Source of the DNA: Myxocyprinus asiaticus | Lineage: Eukaryota; Chordata; Actinopteri; Cypriniformes; Catostomidae | Length of the DNA stretch: 64,000 bases | Reading direction: 5' to 3' | Assembly: GCF_019703515.2 (NCBI RefSeq) | Contig: NC_059379.1 | Location: forward strand, 26,006,880-26,070,879 | The notes under the pieces: generated by a model | Seen by the model: only the letters and a program-made list of their open reading frames with translations | The model's database searches: none | Told to the model about the DNA's origin: nothing | Translations under genes and position numbers: made by a program | In this document: positions 54,561 through 64,000 of the stretch, in pieces | Layout: the number at the start of each line of letters is the position of its first letter | Numbering within the stretch: the stretch's first letter is position 1

Positions 54561-57019
54561 TTTTTTTTTTTTTTTTTTAAATGGATGATTTTATTTTGGG
54601 ATGTGTGGCAGAGCCCATTTCATGACTACTGGTGGGAAAAGCAATGGTAAAGAAAATGGCACAAATTTGAGGTAAATCTAGTTAAGATTATAAAAAAGTA
54701 AAAGTTAACTTAATGTTATGATGTGAAAGTGTATAAGAAAATATAAAAATTAGTTCCTAATACTTTGTAGATATTTTCCAGAGAATCAATTGTCCTCTGT
54801 CCCACTCAACCTGTACTGCTTAAAAAAAAATGTGATTTGATCAATAGAGAGTCTTCAAAGCTTCTACTTTTCATTATTGAATAGTATTTCATTTTTGCTT
54901 TGGACTAAGGTAGAAGACAACCTAAGCTTTCTTCAAAGGTATAATGTTAGGTTATGTGGTGTTTGGATCATAATTCAAAGTATCAATAAATGTAACATTT
55001 CTAAAAGTGTCCCACTTTGCCCAAATTTACTCTAGTATATCTCAAACTAAAATGAATTTGAGATAATTTTTATGCTATCTTAATTAGTTTTGAAGTCATG
55101 AAAAGTATTTTAGTTTAGATTCAGTTTTTTCCAATAATTTCAGTTTTTGTTTTTATTTTAGTTAGTTTTCTTAAACTATAATAACACCGCCGTGGCGAAA
55201 TGGCATCACATATTCATTACCTTGGTCTCCTCCATATCCTGGTGGGAATCAAAAACTAGCTTTTGAACATTATTAAATATAAAAAGGTGAATAACTAACA
55301 TTCAGTGTTGCTACCCTGGAAGCGAACTCATACAATTCTGTTAAATTTATTGCAATCCTGAGAATTCACGCCGGTTGGGTACCAACTGACAACAATTAAC
55401 ACTAACCACTTCACACAATTCTTTGCTTCTCTAAAACCAACATTAATTGGGTGTAATTTATTTTGTTGCTCTGGCTTGTGTAGCAAATTAGCTTAAAAAA
55501 AGGGAATTATTTATAATTAATTATAACTGGTTATTATTAATAATAAGTATTTAGATTAGATCTTAGAATTAACTGTAGCAGAATCGATATTACAATTACT
55601 TGATCTGTCCGTCCACCGAGCAGACAATATAATTATTTATCAATTCTAGGAAGATTACTATCCTGGCCAAGGAACGATAGCCTTCCTACTTATACAGTGC
55701 TAGGAGTAGTTTAGCATGTAGCAAGGAGCAACATTCAGTGACTTTGAATTGTGAGCGGAACACAGAGACTATCAAATTGTGAATATAAGGGATTTAATAA
55801 ATGAAACTGTAACTAACATACAAACAAACTAAGCAAAACATACATATATAGAATGAAGGAAAGTAAGGAAAGGAGAGAGAAGAGCAAAAAAAATGGCAGT
55901 ATTTCACCTCAATTAACCACAACCTAAATGAGAATCATCAGAGGCACAATTCACCTTAAAAGGGGTTCAAACTTAAACGTGCATCTAATCAGTTGTAAAT
56001 GGTTACTTGCATTGGTTTGTTGATGAATAAGAGTCTTGATGCGGTAGACGAGGTTCTCGACGATTTCTTTAGGAGTGAGTTGAAGAAGTCCACAGCAAAT
56101 CCACAAAGTTACTTGAAGGTAAACACTGCCAGAAGGTTAAACTCAAGAGGAGAGTTTTGGAGTGTGTTGGTCTCAAGAAGAAAAGTTTTTGAGCGATGAT
56201 TAGTCTGCGTTCTGGAGTTTTGATAGTTCATTGCCGCACCCATTTTGTGGGTTGAGTGGCCAATCAGAGGCATGCATTTTGAGCGGGATAGACATCCTTT
56301 GTCTCCGTTTATGGCCCATTCGCATTTTATTGCTGATCTGGACCGCTAGTGCAGCTTTTAATTCAAAACATAGTAAGAATTGTTCGATGCATTTCACGAT
56401 CACATGGTGTACATTATTGTGTGAGAAATAAAGAGAAGATCATTTTGATACGGTAACCTCCAGACGATATTAAAGCAGAGATACACTCATACACTTGAAT
56501 ATAGGCATTTAACGTCTAACTAATACAAGTAAAGGGTTTTAACTAAGTTAATATGATAGGGGAATATACATACAACACATGCATATAGCAGATACATTTA
56601 TAACTGCTTACTATGGCCTAAATAGAGAAAATGTCTTTAGGTGTGTGTGTGACGTGTATTGGAATTACTGGAGACAGACAACTGCTCTGGTGCCTGGCAC
56701 GGGGGGTCACCCCCCTTTCTGTGGAATGTGTTTGAAGCTTGATGGAGACACTCCAGAGGCGACCTGTTTTAGCATCCTTTTGATAGTGATAAAGACCATC
56801 TGCAATTTAGCACCCATATAAATGTAAACGCGGAGGCCAGGTCAGTAATTTACATGCAAATGTCAAAAGGCTAAAAGGGTTTTTTTAAACAAAGTGTAAT
56901 TAACCATCACTGATCTTACACAGACGTTACACTTGTTATACATCTGAGAATCCCAAAGCAGACAGAAGTGACCATACAGTAAACTAGAAGTGTGTATTTG
57001 TGTGATTATTAGAAATAGC
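54561..57019. other. Intron with an unclassified repeat-like block
   Basis: 55190-56990 has features of a degenerate repeat or LTR (GGGATTTAATAAATGAAACTG, AGGAAAGGAGAGAGAAGAG, GGCACGGGGGGTCACCCCCC) but I could not pair ends or find a domain. 55080-55180 is a T-rich TTTTAGTTTAG repeat. No dynein exon seen. Confidence 0.35.
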
Positions 57020-57245
57020 TTACAATTATTTCCTTACTCATTATTTATTCACCCTCATGTTGTTCAAACCTGTATTATTGGCTTGCTTCTGTGAAAAGAA
57101 GACATTTTGAATAATGTACTGGTCGAAATTTTACAATTAATTACAATGAAAGAATGGGGTTTGGAGTTTTCAAGCTTCAAAAAGGATGCAAAAACACCAT
57201 AAAAGTATCTTAAACATAATCTAAATGACTCCTACGACTTGTGCA
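57020..57245. repeat. MITE fragment
   Basis: TTATTCACCCTCATGTTGTT followed by CAAACCTG and a degenerate body is the usual start of the second MITE family. Confidence 0.5.
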
Positions 57246-57289
57246 CCATTCCAGGGGCTGGTTGCACAGATCTGTTTTTTTTTTCTGGT

Positions 57290-57655
57290 ACTACATTTTT
57301 CATTCAGTTGCATAAAAACTTCGATCTGTATAATTTTACAATAAAGATCTGTAAAGTTATTTGGATTTGTACAAAATTATCTTTAAAAAACAGTGTCCTG
57401 AAAAAGGGATGTTTCTTTTTTTGTTGAGTTTAGAAGAACTGTGGCGAATTCTCCAAGAAGCTTGGAACATCCTATTTGACAACAACCAAGAAAAAGGAGA
57501 ATTACCTAGGAGAATTGGTGCTGCTTTAAGGGCAAAGGTGTTCACACCGAATATTGATTTAGCTTTTTTAAGTTTACTGGACTTTGTTTGACATTAAGTG
57601 ATAAATTAAAACTATTTATTTCATTATTTTTGAAGACATCTTCACAATGCATCAT
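57290..57655 (-). mobile_element. Tc1/Tc1 junction, copy 1
   Basis: 57290-57431 is an end of one Tc1 family (inverse of AAACTCAACAAAAAAAGAAA). 57432-57655 is the C-terminal coding end of another Tc1 family, plus-strand frame LEELWRILQEAWNILFDNNQ and ELPRRIGAALRAK. The same join recurs inverted at 62570-62950. Confidence 0.75.
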
Positions 57656-58229
57656 TTTTACCTGTATAAATTATAAAGACTGAAATGTAAAGCCTGAACT
57701 TTTTTTCTCCTGGACGAATTAAAGCACCCTAGGCGAACATGCTGGTATTTATACTAAACCATAGTCTTTCTAGCAAGTCAGTCCACTATCGGCCATCTTT
57801 GGAACACTCCCAGGAGGCTATTTCCAGTCATGACAGTGCAGCTCCTATCTACTTAAATGGGAGAACACCAGAATTTCAAAAAACCGCTTGCCAAGCTTAC
57901 GTTTAAACTACATATTTAAAATCAGCAAAAAAGCTTTCTTCATCCGTTGACCATTGGTTGCTAGAGCTCCTTGGTTGGGCGTTCCAATTTCTCCCAATCA
58001 CTTTAATAGAAGTAACCCATCTGTGCTAAATAGTCTCTGACTACGCACAATGTTGTTTTAAAATTATTTAGACTAGGGTGATGTCACGTGTTTAACATAC
58101 AGTTCCAGACACGGAAGTAATGGCAATAATGCAGGATTTTCAATCTGTGGAGTGCCGTTTTTAGCACTGTATCACTCCTTTGCTTAATTAAACTTGTCAT
58201 AGAGCCTCTTCCACTTTTAAATACTCCAA
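57656..58229. other. Intron, no gene recognised
   Basis: No coding signal or repeat I can name. Confidence 0.4.
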
Positions 58230-58239
58230 TCTCTCTCCA

Positions 58240-58720
58240 GTCATTTGCGTGGCCAAGCTGTCTTTGTAGAGTTTGTACTACAAATCATCAAAACTTCACT
58301 GCATTTTGTCATCATTTGTAGGCGAATTAAGCAAATCCTGTTCTCCCAGTAAGTATAAATGACCCTTGGTGCGCTCTTGGGGTGGCCAGCGGATTCACCA
58401 GCTGACAGTGTCTTTTCCTGCCCTAAGTGACCCGCCATCAGATTATAATGAGCTGTCTGGAATAACATTTCCCGATGGTTCTTTGGTATCAATAACTGGG
58501 TTGTATCTTCCTTTGTCTGAGCGTCCTGCATTGATACAACTGGTCATTTACAATAGAAAAGTATGGATAGGCAAGTGAAATGTCTGGCTGAAGACAGTGA
58601 CCATCAATCACTCTCACTTGGTCGAATGCGTGCCTAAGAGTATCGTCTCGCATCTGCTCCAGAGGGAAATCCCAGGTGGGAAACCCCCTAAGGGCTGGGG
58701 AAGCTAAGACTTCTGTCATC
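58240..58720 (-). pseudogene. Gmr1-like linker and integrase zinc-domain start
   Basis: MRDDTLRHAFDQVRVIDGHC, QPDISLAYPYFSIVNDQLYQ, then in another frame REMLFQTAHYNLMAGHLGQE match the segment at 3180-3440 of the first copy. The zinc-domain histidines are present (AHYN, GHLG) but the cysteines are missing at the truncation. Confidence 0.7.
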
Positions 58721-58889
58721 CTGATGCGGAGATGACATAGATGACCCTGGCTCTGCCTCTCCAGTCAGCGCATCACAAATCCCACACCTAGACGCTCTGT
58801 TACGGATGGGTGAGACGCGAACTGTCCGCAGCCTCGACACTATGCTTTTGTCCCCGAAATAGAATCGTCATAGTCACTACAGGATAATC

Positions 58890-59065
58890 GTGGATATCCC
58901 CATCTTGATCCAGGCATTGATGGATGGAGGTTTGGCTGAACCCGAATCCACCCAGGCCTGGTATGTAACCCCCTTAATACTCACAGGTATGCGGTACGTC
59001 CCAGCTCGATCAGGGGCGGCCTGTGGCGCATCAGGGACCTGAACCAATGTCCCCACCTCCATCAC
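58890..59065 (-). pseudogene. Gmr1-like protease start
   Basis: GTYRIPVSIKGVTYQAWVDS followed by GSAKPPSINAWI carries the active site VDSGS. After NAWI the family similarity stops, so the rest of protease has been deleted or shifted. Confidence 0.65.
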
Positions 59066-60006
59066 CGGGCATTAGTCCCGGAAATGCCCGGGCTCCCCGC
59101 AGATCCAACAGACTAGCCCGTGCTCCACGCCTGCGACAGCAGGCCCACCACCCTGGGAGTGAGAGTGGAGAGGGACAGGGGAAACCGGCGGGTAGTGCAA
59201 TCCCCAGAGCCGAGGAGCCAGTTTGGAAGGGGCCCCTACCCATTTCTGGGGAGGAGGAACAGGACAGAAAGCAGGGGGAGAAAGGGAGACAAGACAGTGA
59301 GTGAGAGAAAGAGAGAGAAGGATCTCGTGGCTCGCCACCTCCCGAATACACCGCCATGTGGTCCTCTGCCAGCTGGATGGCCATTTGGAGTAATGCCGGG
59401 TGGTGGCACTGGACCCACTCCACCGTTCCTCTTGGAAGTTGAGCGATAAACTGCTCCTGTACCACCAGATCAATGACAGCTCTGACGTCATGTTGCTCTG
59501 CCAGCAACCACCTCCGGCAGGCGTCCCAGAGCTGTTGGGCAAAGGCAAACGGGCAGCTGTGCTTGCCAATGGTGATCGTGCGAAAGCATTTCTGCTGTTG
59601 CTCAGGTGTCCGGCCGATCCGTTGCAGGATGGCTTTCTTCAAGTCATCATACACCAGGAGATTCTCCACTGGTAACTGCTGCACTGCGAGTTGGGCTTCC
59701 CCGGACAACAGTGGAATTAACCAGACCACCCACTGTGTGCTCGGCCATCCGCATGCCACCGCCGTCCACTCAAAGAGCTCTAGGAAGGCCTCCAGATTGC
59801 CTTGGGGCCCATCTTGACTAGCAGTTGTGGGGTCCGGGGTCGTGGCGGCAGCACCATCCTGGTGCAGCACGGTCCTCCGCTTGGGCCTGGAGGAGCGCAA
59901 TGAACTGCTGCTCCTGTTCGGTGCACAGCTCAAGGAGGGTCTGATGTTGTGTCTGGTGGATGCTGGCGAGGGTCTTGACAGCGTCCTCCAGAGGTGAGGG
60001 ATCCAT
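59031..60006 (-). pseudogene. Gmr1-like gag, nearly open
   Basis: The ATG at 60006 begins MDPSPLEDAVKTLASIHQTQ, then HQTLLELCTEQEQQFIALLQ. A frame change near 59880 leads into the long frame to 59031: GNLEAFLELFEWTAVACGWP, LLSGEAQLAVQQLPVENLLV, AQQLWDACRRWLLAEQHDV and TVEWVQCHHPALLQMAIQLA. A zinc-knuckle-like CWICGEPGHFRD is readable in a neighbouring frame at 59072-59110. It is the more complete of the two Gmr1-like gags. Confidence 0.75.
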
Positions 60007-60048
60007 GGCGGCGTTCTTCCTCTCTTAATTCCTGGGTTTCGGCACCAG

Positions 60049-60368
60049 AGTAACGGGCAATGTCTCTGCTTATGGAAAGGAGGAAGCAGGAGACAGCGAA
60101 AACCAACTCAAAAGGTATTTTATTTTGTCAAAGCAGAAAACTTGCTTTTCAGCAGAATCAAAACAACACAGGCTCTGGGTGTGTGTGTGTGCAGCTCTCT
60201 CTCCCCTCACTGGCATCCGGCTTGCTCTTAAAGCCCATCTCCATTCTCACTGCAATGACAAACAGCTGTTAGAGACAATCATTGCCAGGTGATGATCCTT
60301 ACCATTCTCATCTCCTGATCTCGCTCTCCATTCACAATCCAGCACTCAACCACACCCCCACCACCACA
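60049..60368 (-). repeat. 5' LTR of the second Gmr1-like element
   Basis: Minus strand TGTGGTGGTGGGGGTGTGGT to CCGTTACT just before the PBS. It lacks the GA-rich insert of the 1.3 kb LTR. Confidence 0.75.
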
Positions 60369-60976
60369 GGCTCCAAAGAGTAACTTTAATTAAATTAGTA
60401 TTAGCATTCAAGCATGCATCAGTTGATAAAAAAGAGAAGAAGAGAGATCTGCAAAACAACAGCTGTACTTTATACCCTCTAAATGGGTCACGAGTGTGAC
60501 CACACATGTCATGAGATATGTCTGTTTGCACGTACACACACACACTCAAAGGTTGGCGATTTGTCACACTTCGTCCCTTCTTGCAGAAACACAAGTTTCC
60601 ACACCTAACTTATCTCAGGCAAACACACACAGAGAATGTCATAAAAAGGTCAATGCATGGAATGACAGCAAAGTAAAAACATTTATCAATATATTGATTA
60701 TTGATCCCACAGTATGTATACTTGGGCATTCGGAAATGAAGCTGGCATTTTTTCAACTGTAATCATACATATATAATATTATACAGTATTATTGCTTGTT
60801 TATGTAAAACAATGATAGATAATACACACTTGCTTTAAATATTACAAACATGCCCCAAAGCAGCAGCTCTCGAGCAACACTGAGCAGATCTTTTTTCGCG
60901 GTAGTGGACAGACACATATGCTCAGCCCCTTAATGAGTCTTTCCACTGCAACAAATCCCCAGTGAAAACCTCCCAC
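60369..60976. other. Intron, no gene recognised
   Basis: No domain or repeat identified. Confidence 0.4.
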
Positions 60977-61081
60977 CTCATAGAACTTTTTCACCATGTC
61001 TGAATGTAGCTTGTCAAATACGGCAACATTTTTGTCCTCCACCATCTTGTCTCGGTAAACTCTGTTGGACTCGTGAAGTTA
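60977..61081 (-). pseudogene. Dynein exon remnant 1, before AAA4
   Basis: The exon reads LHESNRVYRDKMVEDKNVAV and FDKLHSDMVKKFYE before a GTGGGA donor. LHESNRVYxDKMV is a family hallmark. After the acceptor CTACAG the first codon in phase is TAA, where relatives have an aromatic residue, so a stop is possible here too if the phase is right. Confidence 0.85.
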
Positions 61082-61499
61082 CTGTAGATCTTAGGAGTAC
61101 GCAAACACACACTGTTGCAAAAAAGTATGCCCTGTATTGAAAAGGGCAAACTATTGTCAACAACAAAAAAGAGGTTTCTTCCAAGCATTTCAAGCACAAC
61201 ATGTAGTTTTGTACCTCTGTGGCAAAGGAATACAACAGTGCAGGTAAGTACAATTCAACTTTGAAACAAGCACAAAAATAATGAATTGTTGGAGGTAGTC
61301 CAATTGACAGTCTTGAAAGAAAAGAGAACAAACCACTTATGTCCCTTTGATTTGTGTTATTGGTGAGTTTGGGATGGAATAATACCATATGTTTTGAACT
61401 AATTAAGCATATCACATGAGCAAGGGCTGTTGTACATTGTTGAATATCAGCAGAGCTGTGATTTGTGCCCTCCAGAAGCTTGCGATCAGTGGGTGAGCA
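61082..61499. other. Intron, no gene recognised
   Basis: A minus-strand open frame crosses this stretch and the exon in the wrong frame; I regard it as chance. Confidence 0.4.
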
Positions 61500-61925
61500 G
61501 TGCCTCATAGTGCCGTCTCACAGAGGCACGAAATCACTTTCTTGGACCTTAACGTCAACTGTTACTTGCTGGTGGAACGACCTGCCAAACCCCACTCGAA
61601 CAGCTGATTCTCTAGCCACCTTCAAGAAACATCTACTGTAAAAACGCATCTCTATCACAAGCACTTGAGCCAATCCTACTAATGCAATTAATGTCTTCTT
61701 CAAAAAAAAAAATAAAAAAAACTCAATACGTTCATTTATCACTGTCTCTAACCTTCCTCTCAACTTGTGCTTCTCTGAGCAATTTGCAACTTTGTATTAT
61801 AGCACTTCTCCTATAACTGCCTCCTTAAGATGAATCGCTTCTGTTGTATTCCTCATTTGTAAGTCATTTTGAATAAACGTGTCTGCAAGTGTATGAATAA
61901 ATGTAAATGTAATGCAAGTTTGGCT
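61500..61925 (+). mobile_element. LINE 3' end (L2/CR1 type)
   Basis: LLAGGTTCQTPLEQ-like and TFKKHLL-like codons (61560-61640) echo the WNDLP...FKKxLKTHL end of LINE proteins. The tail TAAGTCATTTTGAATAAACG and ATAAATGTAAATGTAATG resembles the SINE tail at 5.8 kb. Confidence 0.55.
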
Positions 61926-62548
61926 GCAGACCTGTAATCACAGTCATGAAAATATTCAGAACAACAGAATTCTTGCTTATGTGATGTTGCTTTTAAACAA
62001 CAGTTTGGTAAACAAGAAGTTAGTATTTAGCAACTAACATTTTAGGTACAATATGGCCAGTTTTTATTGCATTTTGTGTGTGTGTGTGTGTGTCTATTTA
62101 TGATCGTGCTAAAGAAAATAATTCAAAACTAAATAAAAAAAAGCTTAATTACACATACTGACAGCCTTTCTGGAATGCCGCAAACACAGACAAGTGGAGT
62201 GAATCAAACAGTGAATCAAACATCCTAGTGCTGTTGTAGTATTTATCAACACTCTTGAAAATCCACTTTTCCAGTCAGTTAAACAGTCAGAAATATCTGC
62301 AATAAAAGTGCAATTCAACTAAACAAGCAAAAAAATAATAAATTGGAGGTAGTCCAATTTGCAGTATGAAGAAAGAACAAACCATTTATGTCCAGCTATA
62401 TTCCACTGATTTTTGTCTATGAGTTTACAAAGGAATTATGTGCTCTGGTCTGTCTAAAACTGTATTTCCTGCCACAGGCCTTTAATATCTACAATTGGCT
62501 GAAAAATTTTTTTATTTTTTATTTTTTTTTAAACTTTAACCAAATATA
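61926..62548. other. Intron, no gene recognised
   Basis: A short GT run at about 62077-62091. Nothing else identified. Confidence 0.4.
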
Positions 62549-63375
62549 CAGTGCTGTGCAAAAGTTTTAGGCACTTGTGAAAAATGATGCTTTGTGAAGA
62601 TGTCTTCAAAAATAATGAAATAAATAGTTTTAATTTATCACTTAATGTCAAACAAAGTCCAGTAAACTTAAAAAAGCTAAATCAATATTCGGTGTGAACA
62701 CCTTTGCCCTTAAAGCAGCACCAATTCTCCTAGGTAATTCGCCTTTTTCTTGGTTGTTGTCAGATAGGATGTTCCAAGCTTCTTGGAGAATTCGCCACAG
62801 TTCTTCTAAACTCAGCAAAAAAAGAAACGTCCCTTTTTCAGGACACTGTATTTTAAAGATAATTTTGTAAAAATCCAAATAACTTTACAGATCTTTATTG
62901 TAAAGGGTTTAAACAATGTTTTCCACGCTTGTTCAATGAAACATAAACAATTAATGAACATGCACCTGTGGAATGGTTGTTAAGACACTAACAGCTTACA
63001 GACAGTAGGCAATTAAGGTCACAGTTATAAAAAATTAGGACACTAAAAAGACCTTTCTACTGACTCTGAAATACACCAAAAGAATGATGCCCAGGTTCCC
63101 TGCTCATCTGCGTAAACGTGCCTTAGGCATGCTGCATGGAGGCATGAGGACTGCAGATGTGGCCAGGGCAATAAATTGCAATATCCGTACTGTGAGACGC
63201 CTAAGACAGCGCTACAGGGAGACAGGAAGGACAGCTGATCGTCCTCGCAGTGGCAGACCACATGTAACAACACCTGCACAGGATCGGTACATCAGAATAT
63301 CACACCTGCGGGACAGGTACAGGATGGCAACAACAACTGCCCGAGTTACACCAAGAACGCACAATCCTTCCATAG
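62549..63375 (+). mobile_element. Tc1/Tc1 junction, copy 2, with transposase start
   Basis: 62549-62806 begins TACAGTGCTGTGCAAAAGTT, the end of one Tc1 family, and carries (minus strand) EELWRILQEAWNILSDNNQE. At 62807 an end of a second family begins (AACTCAGCAAAAAAAGAAAC), which continues into its transposase gene. That copy is cut at about 63375 by another repeat. Confidence 0.8.
63084..63375 (+). pseudogene. Tc1-type transposase, DNA-binding part only
   Basis: MMPRFPAHLRKRALGMLHGG, then DVARAINCNIRTVRRLRQRY (helix-turn-helix), RETGRTADRPRSGRPHVTTP (the GRPR-like linker) and LRDRYRMATTTARVTPRTHN. The reading stops being Tc1-like at 63375. The catalytic Asp-Asp-Glu part is absent. Such a piece could bind Tc1 ends but not cut them. 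Confidence 0.85.
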
Positions 63376-64000
63376 GGTTGGGGAGTAACGGAATACATGT
63401 AATGGGAATACGTATTTAAAATACAAAATATAAGTAACTGTATTCCACTACAGTTACAATTTAAATCATTGGTAATTAGAATTCAGTCACATTCAAAAAG
63501 TATTTTGATTACTGAAGAGATTACTTTGCATTTTATTGTCATATGTTTCATTTAATATTTAGTCCTTTCAGATGGAAAACATTTATACATATATATGATG
63601 TGATCCAAAGTGCATTTGAACAGCGGTGAAACACTTTCTTATGATGTGTTACATTTATACAAGCAGACAGAGAAGTAAGTCTGAAGTAAGTTTGGAGCAG
63701 AAGAAATAGAAATAAACCTTGTGTAAATTGTCAGCTTTACGCTATGTTAAAATGCTATTTCTAACCATTTTACATGCACGTTACCAGGCACAATCATAAT
63801 TTTTTATCAAGAAAATTCACGTTAGATCATAATTTCTTTTTTTCTAGTAAGAACTTTGATATTAGGGCAAAAATCATATTCTTGATAATATTTTTTGAAT
63901 TGTTTTCTTGTAAAATATCAGAAAATCCTTAAAACAAGATCAATTTGATTTATCTATTATGATGTTTTGGATTTTCAGAGAATGTATTTTTAACATGTGT
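63376..64000. repeat. Fish repeat starting GGGTTGGGGAGTAACGG, then AT-rich DNA
   Basis: GTTGGGGAGTAACGGAATAC and TATAAGTAACTGTATTCCAC mark a common non-autonomous DNA transposon type that cut the Tc1 copy. Its right end is not clear. No gene from there to the window end. Confidence 0.5.

Larger units (their letters stand above)
58230..60368 (-). mobile_element. Gmr1-like Ty3/gypsy element, second copy, 5' part
   Basis: On the minus strand: LTR (60368-60049), PBS TGGTGCCGAAACCCAGG (60047-60031), gag (60006-59070), protease start (59065-58890) and the region before integrase (58720-58240). It ends at about 58230 within the integrase zinc domain, so core, RT and 3' LTR are absent. It is the same type as the element at 1.3 kb but clearly diverged from it. 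Confidence 0.8.
5866..61081 (-). pseudogene. Axonemal dynein heavy chain (DNAH9/11/17 group), nine exon remnants
   Basis: Nine minus-strand pieces in the order 61.0, 49.5, 49.0, 45.3, 44.7, 40.1, 22.0, 21.6, 6.0 kb encode consecutive parts of an outer-arm beta-type dynein motor: the approach to AAA4, the AAA4 P-loop, the rest of AAA4, the first stalk helix, then a piece just before AAA5. Dynein heavy chains are ATP-driven ciliary motors. EALESVSLR and TWRPYLSQLK resemble DNAH17 most, as far as I can recall, but DNAH9 and DNAH11 are not excluded. Lesions: stops in the pieces at 49.4 and 49.0 kb, frameshifts at 49.0, 45.3 and 21.9 kb, no acceptor AG at 44.76 kb, a donor GT read as AT at 40.0 kb, and a repeat fused to the exon at 21.5 kb. 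Exons upstream and downstream lie outside the window or are lost. I call it a pseudogene; assembly error could explain single lesions but not the set. Confidence 0.8.

Noticed and set aside
61014..61508. 164-codon minus-strand frame
   Set aside because: It crosses the dynein exon in the wrong frame and has no recognisable domain.

Overview
The window looks like vertebrate, almost certainly teleost and probably cypriniform, intronic DNA. It is AT-rich and densely packed with fish-type mobile elements: DIRS, Gmr1-like and chromovirus Ty3/gypsy, BEL/Pao, L2-like LINEs, tRNA-derived SINEs, Tc1/mariner, and palindromic MITEs with TTAA ends. I see no bacterial-type genes, CRISPR arrays or free-standing RNA genes.

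The only host gene I can support is on the minus strand: an axonemal outer-arm dynein heavy chain of the DNAH9/DNAH11/DNAH17 group. Nine exon-sized pieces lie in protein order at about 61.0, 49.5, 49.0, 45.3, 44.7, 40.1, 22.0, 21.6 and 6.0 kb. They run from just before the AAA4 P-loop, through AAA4 and the stalk coiled coil, towards AAA5. Several carry stops, frameshifts or lost splice sites. One is cut by a repeat, and the exons for the second stalk helix are not recognisable. This copy is therefore most likely a decaying pseudogene, perhaps a duplicate left after gene or genome duplication, with its introns filled by transposons.

Layout. 0-1.3 kb: DIRS pol fragment. 1.3-4.9 kb: truncated Gmr1-like LTR element with integrase ahead of reverse transcriptase. 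5.6-6.1 kb: SINE and the last dynein exon. 6.9-14.3 kb: an inverted repeat whose left arm was hit by a TTAA MITE and by a complete chromovirus (7836-12073, TSD ATGTT). 14.4-19.3 kb: DIRS element with gag, RT/RNase H and tyrosine recombinase, gag split by a SINE. 20.5-22.9 kb: palindromic repeat, two dynein exons, solo LTR. 24.9-27.0 kb: BEL/Pao gag-protease relic. 27.0-29.4 kb: L2-like LINE end with an exact insertion of a 1.45 kb LTR-like element. 29.8-35.1 kb: chimeric DIRS. 37.4-40.0 kb: TTAA DNA transposon with a small LTR element nested inside. 40.0-49.6 kb: five dynein exons mixed with an L2-like LINE, MITEs, a SINE and a nearly intact Tc1 copy. 50.2-54.0 kb: DIRS pol fragment joined to the 3' part of a gypsy element, which carries an unusual 13-codon repeat ORF. 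57.3 and 62.6 kb: two inverted copies of a Tc1/Tc1 junction. 58.2-60.4 kb: second Gmr1-like element. 61.0 kb: first dynein exon.

Almost every coding piece is broken, so I expect no functional protein from this window. The most useful observations are the pseudogenised dynein, the continuous 39-bp (13-codon) array, the self-priming signature in the chromovirus, the empty-site comparison inside the inverted repeat, and the stem-plus-direct-repeat ends shared by two different DIRS elements.
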